From Cellulomonas sp. (GTDB taxonomy: Bacteria > Actinomycetota > Actinomycetes > Actinomycetales > Cellulomonadaceae), in assembly GCA_022013895.1 (NCBI GenBank), contig JAKLPK010000150.1, positions 1 through 34,419 on the forward strand: DNA of 34,419 nucleotides, read 5' to 3'. The notes beneath the pieces were generated by a model. The model did not search any database, was not told where the DNA came from, and saw nothing but the letters and a program-made list of their open reading frames with translations. Within the stretch, counting starts at the first letter, position 1. The number at the start of each line of letters is the position of its first letter. Below, piece after piece: positions 32,125 to 34,419 of the stretch. The position numbers and the translations under genes were made by a program.

Positions 32125-34419
32125 TTCGGCGAAGGCCTCGACCGGCGGGCAGCTGCAGACCAGCTGACGGTCACCGCGGGCACCGTCGATGCGGCGCACC
32201 GGCGGCCAGTACTTGGCGGCCCGCAACGAGGCCACCGGGAACGCGGCCAGGGACCGCGGGTAGGGGTGCGTCCACTCGTCGGCGGTCACCGACGCCGCGG
32301 TGTGCGGGGCGTTGCGCAGCGGCGAGTCCGCCACCGGCCAGACGCCGGCGGCGACCTGGTCGATCTCGGCACGGATGGCCAGCATCGCGTCGACGAACCG
32401 GTCGAGCTCGGCCAGGTCCTCGGACTCGGTGGGCTCGACCATGAGGGTGCCGGGCACCGGGAACGCCAGCGTCGGGGCGTGGAAGCCGTAGTCGGCCAGC
32501 CGCTTGGTCACGTCCTCGGCGGTCACACCCGTGTCGTGGGTGATCGCGCGCAGGTCGAGGATGCACTCGTGCGCGACGAGGCCGCCGGGGCCGGTGTAGA
32601 GCACCGGGTAGGCCTCGCGCAGCCGGGTGGCCACGTAGTTCGCGGCGAGGACGGCCACGCTGGTCGCCCGGGTCAGCCCGGGGCCGCCCATCGCTGCGAT
32701 GTACGCCCAGGAGATCGGCAGCACGCCGGCCGAACCCCAGCGGGCGCCCGAGACCGGGGCGTTGCCACCCAGGCCACCGGGCGTCGGGTCGCCGGGCAGG
32801 TACGGCGCCAGGTGCTCGGCGACCGCGACCGGGCCGACGCCCGGGCCGCCGCCGCCGTGCGGGATGGCGAACGTCTTGTGCAGGTTGAGGTGCGACACGT
32901 CGCCGCCCAGCTCGGCCGGCCGGGCCAGCCCGACGAGGGCGTTGAGGTTGGCCCCGTCGATGTACACCTGGCCGCCCGCGGCGTGCACCAGCTCGGCGAC
33001 GGTGCGCACGCCCTCCTCGTAGACGCCGTGCGTCGAGGGGTAGGTGATCATGATCGCGGCCACGTTCGGCCCGTGCTCCGCGATCCGGGCCCGCAGGTCG
33101 TCGAGGTCGATCGACCCGTCCGGCGCGGTCGCGACGACCACGACGCGCAGGCCCGCGAGCGCCGCGGAGGCAGCGTTGGTGCCGTGCGCCGAGGCCGGGA
33201 TGAGGCACACGTCGCGCGCCTCGTCCCCACGTGCGTGGTGGTAGCGGCGGATCGCGAGCAGCCCGGCGAACTCGCCCTGCGACCCGGCGTTCGGCTGCAG
33301 GCTCACCGCCGAGTACCCGGTGATCTCGGCGAGCCAGCCCTCGAGCTCACCGGCCAGCCGCGCGGTGCCGGCCTGCGAGGCGGCCGGTGCGTACGGGTGC
33401 ACGTCGGCGAACTGCGACCAGCTGATCGGCTCCATCTCGACGGTCGCGTTGAGCTTCATGGTGCACGAGCCCAACGGGATCATCGTGCGGTCCAGCGCGA
33501 GGTCCTTGTCGGACAGCGCCCGCAGGTAGCGCAGCATCCCGGTCTCGGAGCGGTGCGCGTGGAACACCGGGTGCGTGAGGTAGCCGGTGGTGCGCGGGTA
33601 GGCGACGGGCCGCACCTGCGGGCTGCCGACGACGACGGCCGGGGTCGCGATCACGGCCTGGGTGCCGACCGGGGAGACGGCCTCGTCGAACGCCTCGACG
33701 ACCAGCCGCAGGTGCTCCGGGGTGGTGAGCTCATCGCAGGTGACCTGGACGTGGTCGCCGTCGGGCGCCCACAGGTCGATCCCGCGGTGCGCGGCGGCCA
33801 CCAGGACGGCGTTCGCCCGACCCGGGACGACGACGCGGACGGTGTCGAAGAAGGCTTCGTGCTCGGCCTCCAGGCCCACGGTGCCCAGCAGGTCCGCGAG
33901 CCGCGAGGCCGAGGCGTGCACCGTCTCCGCGATCGCGCGCAGCCCGTCGGGCCCGTGGTACACGGCGTACATGGCTGCCACGACGGCGAGCAGCGCCTGG
34001 GCGGTGCAGATGTTGCTGGTCGCCTTCTCCCGGCGGATGTGCTGCTCGCGGGTGGCCAGCGCCAGGCGGTACCCGGGCGTCCCGTCGACGTCCACGCTCA
34101 CCCCGACCAGCCGGCCAGGCAGGGTGCGCTCCAGCCCGGCACGCACGGCCATGAACGCCGCGTGCGGGCCGCCGCCGAACAGCGGCACGCCGAACCGCTG
34201 CGCCGAGCCGACGGCCACGTCCGCCCCGACCTCCCCGGGCGCCTGGACGAGGGTGAGTGCGAGCAGATCGGTCGCGACCGTGACGAGCGCCCCGCGCTCG
34301 TGGGCCGCGGCAACCAGCGGCGCCAGGTCGACCAACCGCCCGTCGGCCCCGCACTGCTGGACGACGACCCCGACCAGCGGCCCGTCGATCGCGGGCAGCC
34401 CGGCGGACAGGTCGGCCAC
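32122..34419 (-). CDS. gcvP: Glycine dehydrogenase (decarboxylating), P protein, N-terminus outside the window
   Basis: 765 residues of an enzyme that is usually about 950 long, so roughly the first 190 are missing beyond the window edge; the GTG at the edge is an internal codon. [23 protein letters not shown]-type and [20 protein letters not shown] are typical of the N-terminal half. The C-terminal half has the PLP lysine in [18 protein letters not shown] and MKLNATVEM. It decarboxylates glycine and loads the aminomethyl group on GcvH. It is the first visible gene of the gcv operon; whether a glycine riboswitch lies upstream cannot be seen here. Confidence 0.96.
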   Translation of the reverse strand: MADLSAGLPAIDGPLVGVVVQQCGADGRLVDLAPLVAAAHERGALVTVATDLLALTLVQAPGEVGADVAVGSAQRFGVPLFGGGPHAAFMAVRAGLERTLPGRLVGVSVDVDGTPGYRLALATREQHIRREKATSNICTAQALLAVVAAMYAVYHGPDGLRAIAETVHASASRLADLLGTVGLEAEHEAFFDTVRVVVPGRANAVLVAAAHRGIDLWAPDGDHVQVTCDELTTPEHLRLVVEAFDEAVSPVGTQAVIATPAVVVGSPQVRPVAYPRTTGYLTHPVFHAHRSETGMLRYLRALSDKDLALDRTMIPLGSCTMKLNATVEMEPISWSQFADVHPYAPAASQAGTARLAGELEGWLAEITGYSAVSLQPNAGSQGEFAGLLAIRRYHHARGDEARDVCLIPASAHGTNAASAALAGLRVVVVATAPDGSIDLDDLRARIAEHGPNVAAIMITYPSTHGVYEEGVRTVAELVHAAGGQVYIDGANLNALVGLARPAELGGDVSHLNLHKTFAIPHGGGGPGVGPVAVAEHLAPYLPGDPTPGGLGGNAPVSGARWGSAGVLPISWAYIAAMGGPGLTRATSVAVLAANYVATRLREAYPVLYTGPGGLVAHECILDLRAITHDTGVTAEDVTKRLADYGFHAPTLAFPVPGTLMVEPTESEDLAELDRFVDAMLAIRAEIDQVAAGVWPVADSPLRNAPHTAASVTADEWTHPYPRSLAAFPVASLRAAKYWPPVRRIDGARGDRQLVCSCPPVEAFAE

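Overview
The window is very GC-rich chromosomal DNA from an actinobacterium. Evidence: strong G/C bias at third codon positions, frequent GTG and TTG starts, several apparently leaderless genes, a DUF222/HNH (13E12-type) gene, a deazaflavin (F420)-type nitroreductase-family protein, an actinobacterial-style HrpA helicase and a perfect CIRCE element. A facultatively anaerobic member of Micrococcales (Cellulomonas/Actinotalea-like) would fit, but that placement is a guess. I see no prophage, insertion sequence, CRISPR array, tRNA or rRNA. This is mostly ordinary chromosome; the interest lies in regulation, repeats and a few unfamiliar proteins.

Layout. 1-700: C-terminal part of a DUF222/HNH gene. 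748-761: a parS-like site. 845-5460 (minus): a tightly overlapped four-gene operon for a 2-oxoacid (probably pyruvate) oxidoreductase, gamma-alpha-beta-delta, whose last subunit is a GltD-like NAD(P)H flavoprotein fused to a ferredoxin. Two DosR-like boxes lie upstream. 5744-10205: small genes: ribbon-helix-helix protein, gluconokinase, an unfamiliar GDxVxGY-repeat membrane protein, orphan NrdI, a deazaflavin-type protein, an exported HNH nuclease and a small membrane protein. 10230-14569 (minus): sbcD-sbcC. 14638-15895 (minus): STAS protein and a DUF4190-like membrane protein. 16102-20316: hrpA, divergent from the preceding gene across a region with a 30-bp perfect palindrome. 20364-22671 (minus): two membrane-anchored surface proteins. 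22950-23510: tag. 23650-23883: small hypothetical gene. 23997-28762: SAM riboswitch, metF, metE, then a PatB/MalY C-S lyase: a methionine synthesis block. 28905-29336 (minus): hsp20 behind a CIRCE operator. 29572-30268 (minus): a stand-alone LuxR-type HTH protein and a Nudix hydrolase. 30487-34419 (minus): glycine cleavage genes gcvP (partial), gcvT, gcvH.

How genes work together. The oxidoreductase subunits form one enzyme that should oxidise a 2-oxoacid to acyl-CoA and pass electrons through iron-sulphur clusters to NAD(P)+. MetF supplies methyl-tetrahydrofolate to MetE, the PatB-like lyase can supply homocysteine, and the glycine cleavage system nearby supplies methylene-tetrahydrofolate, the MetF substrate. 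SbcC and SbcD form a nuclease complex.

Two genome-level themes stand out. First, short direct tandem repeats of 14-17 bp start at or just after stop codons at several loci. Second, several genes have a -10-like hexamer placed 6-8 nt before the start codon, as expected for leaderless mRNAs.
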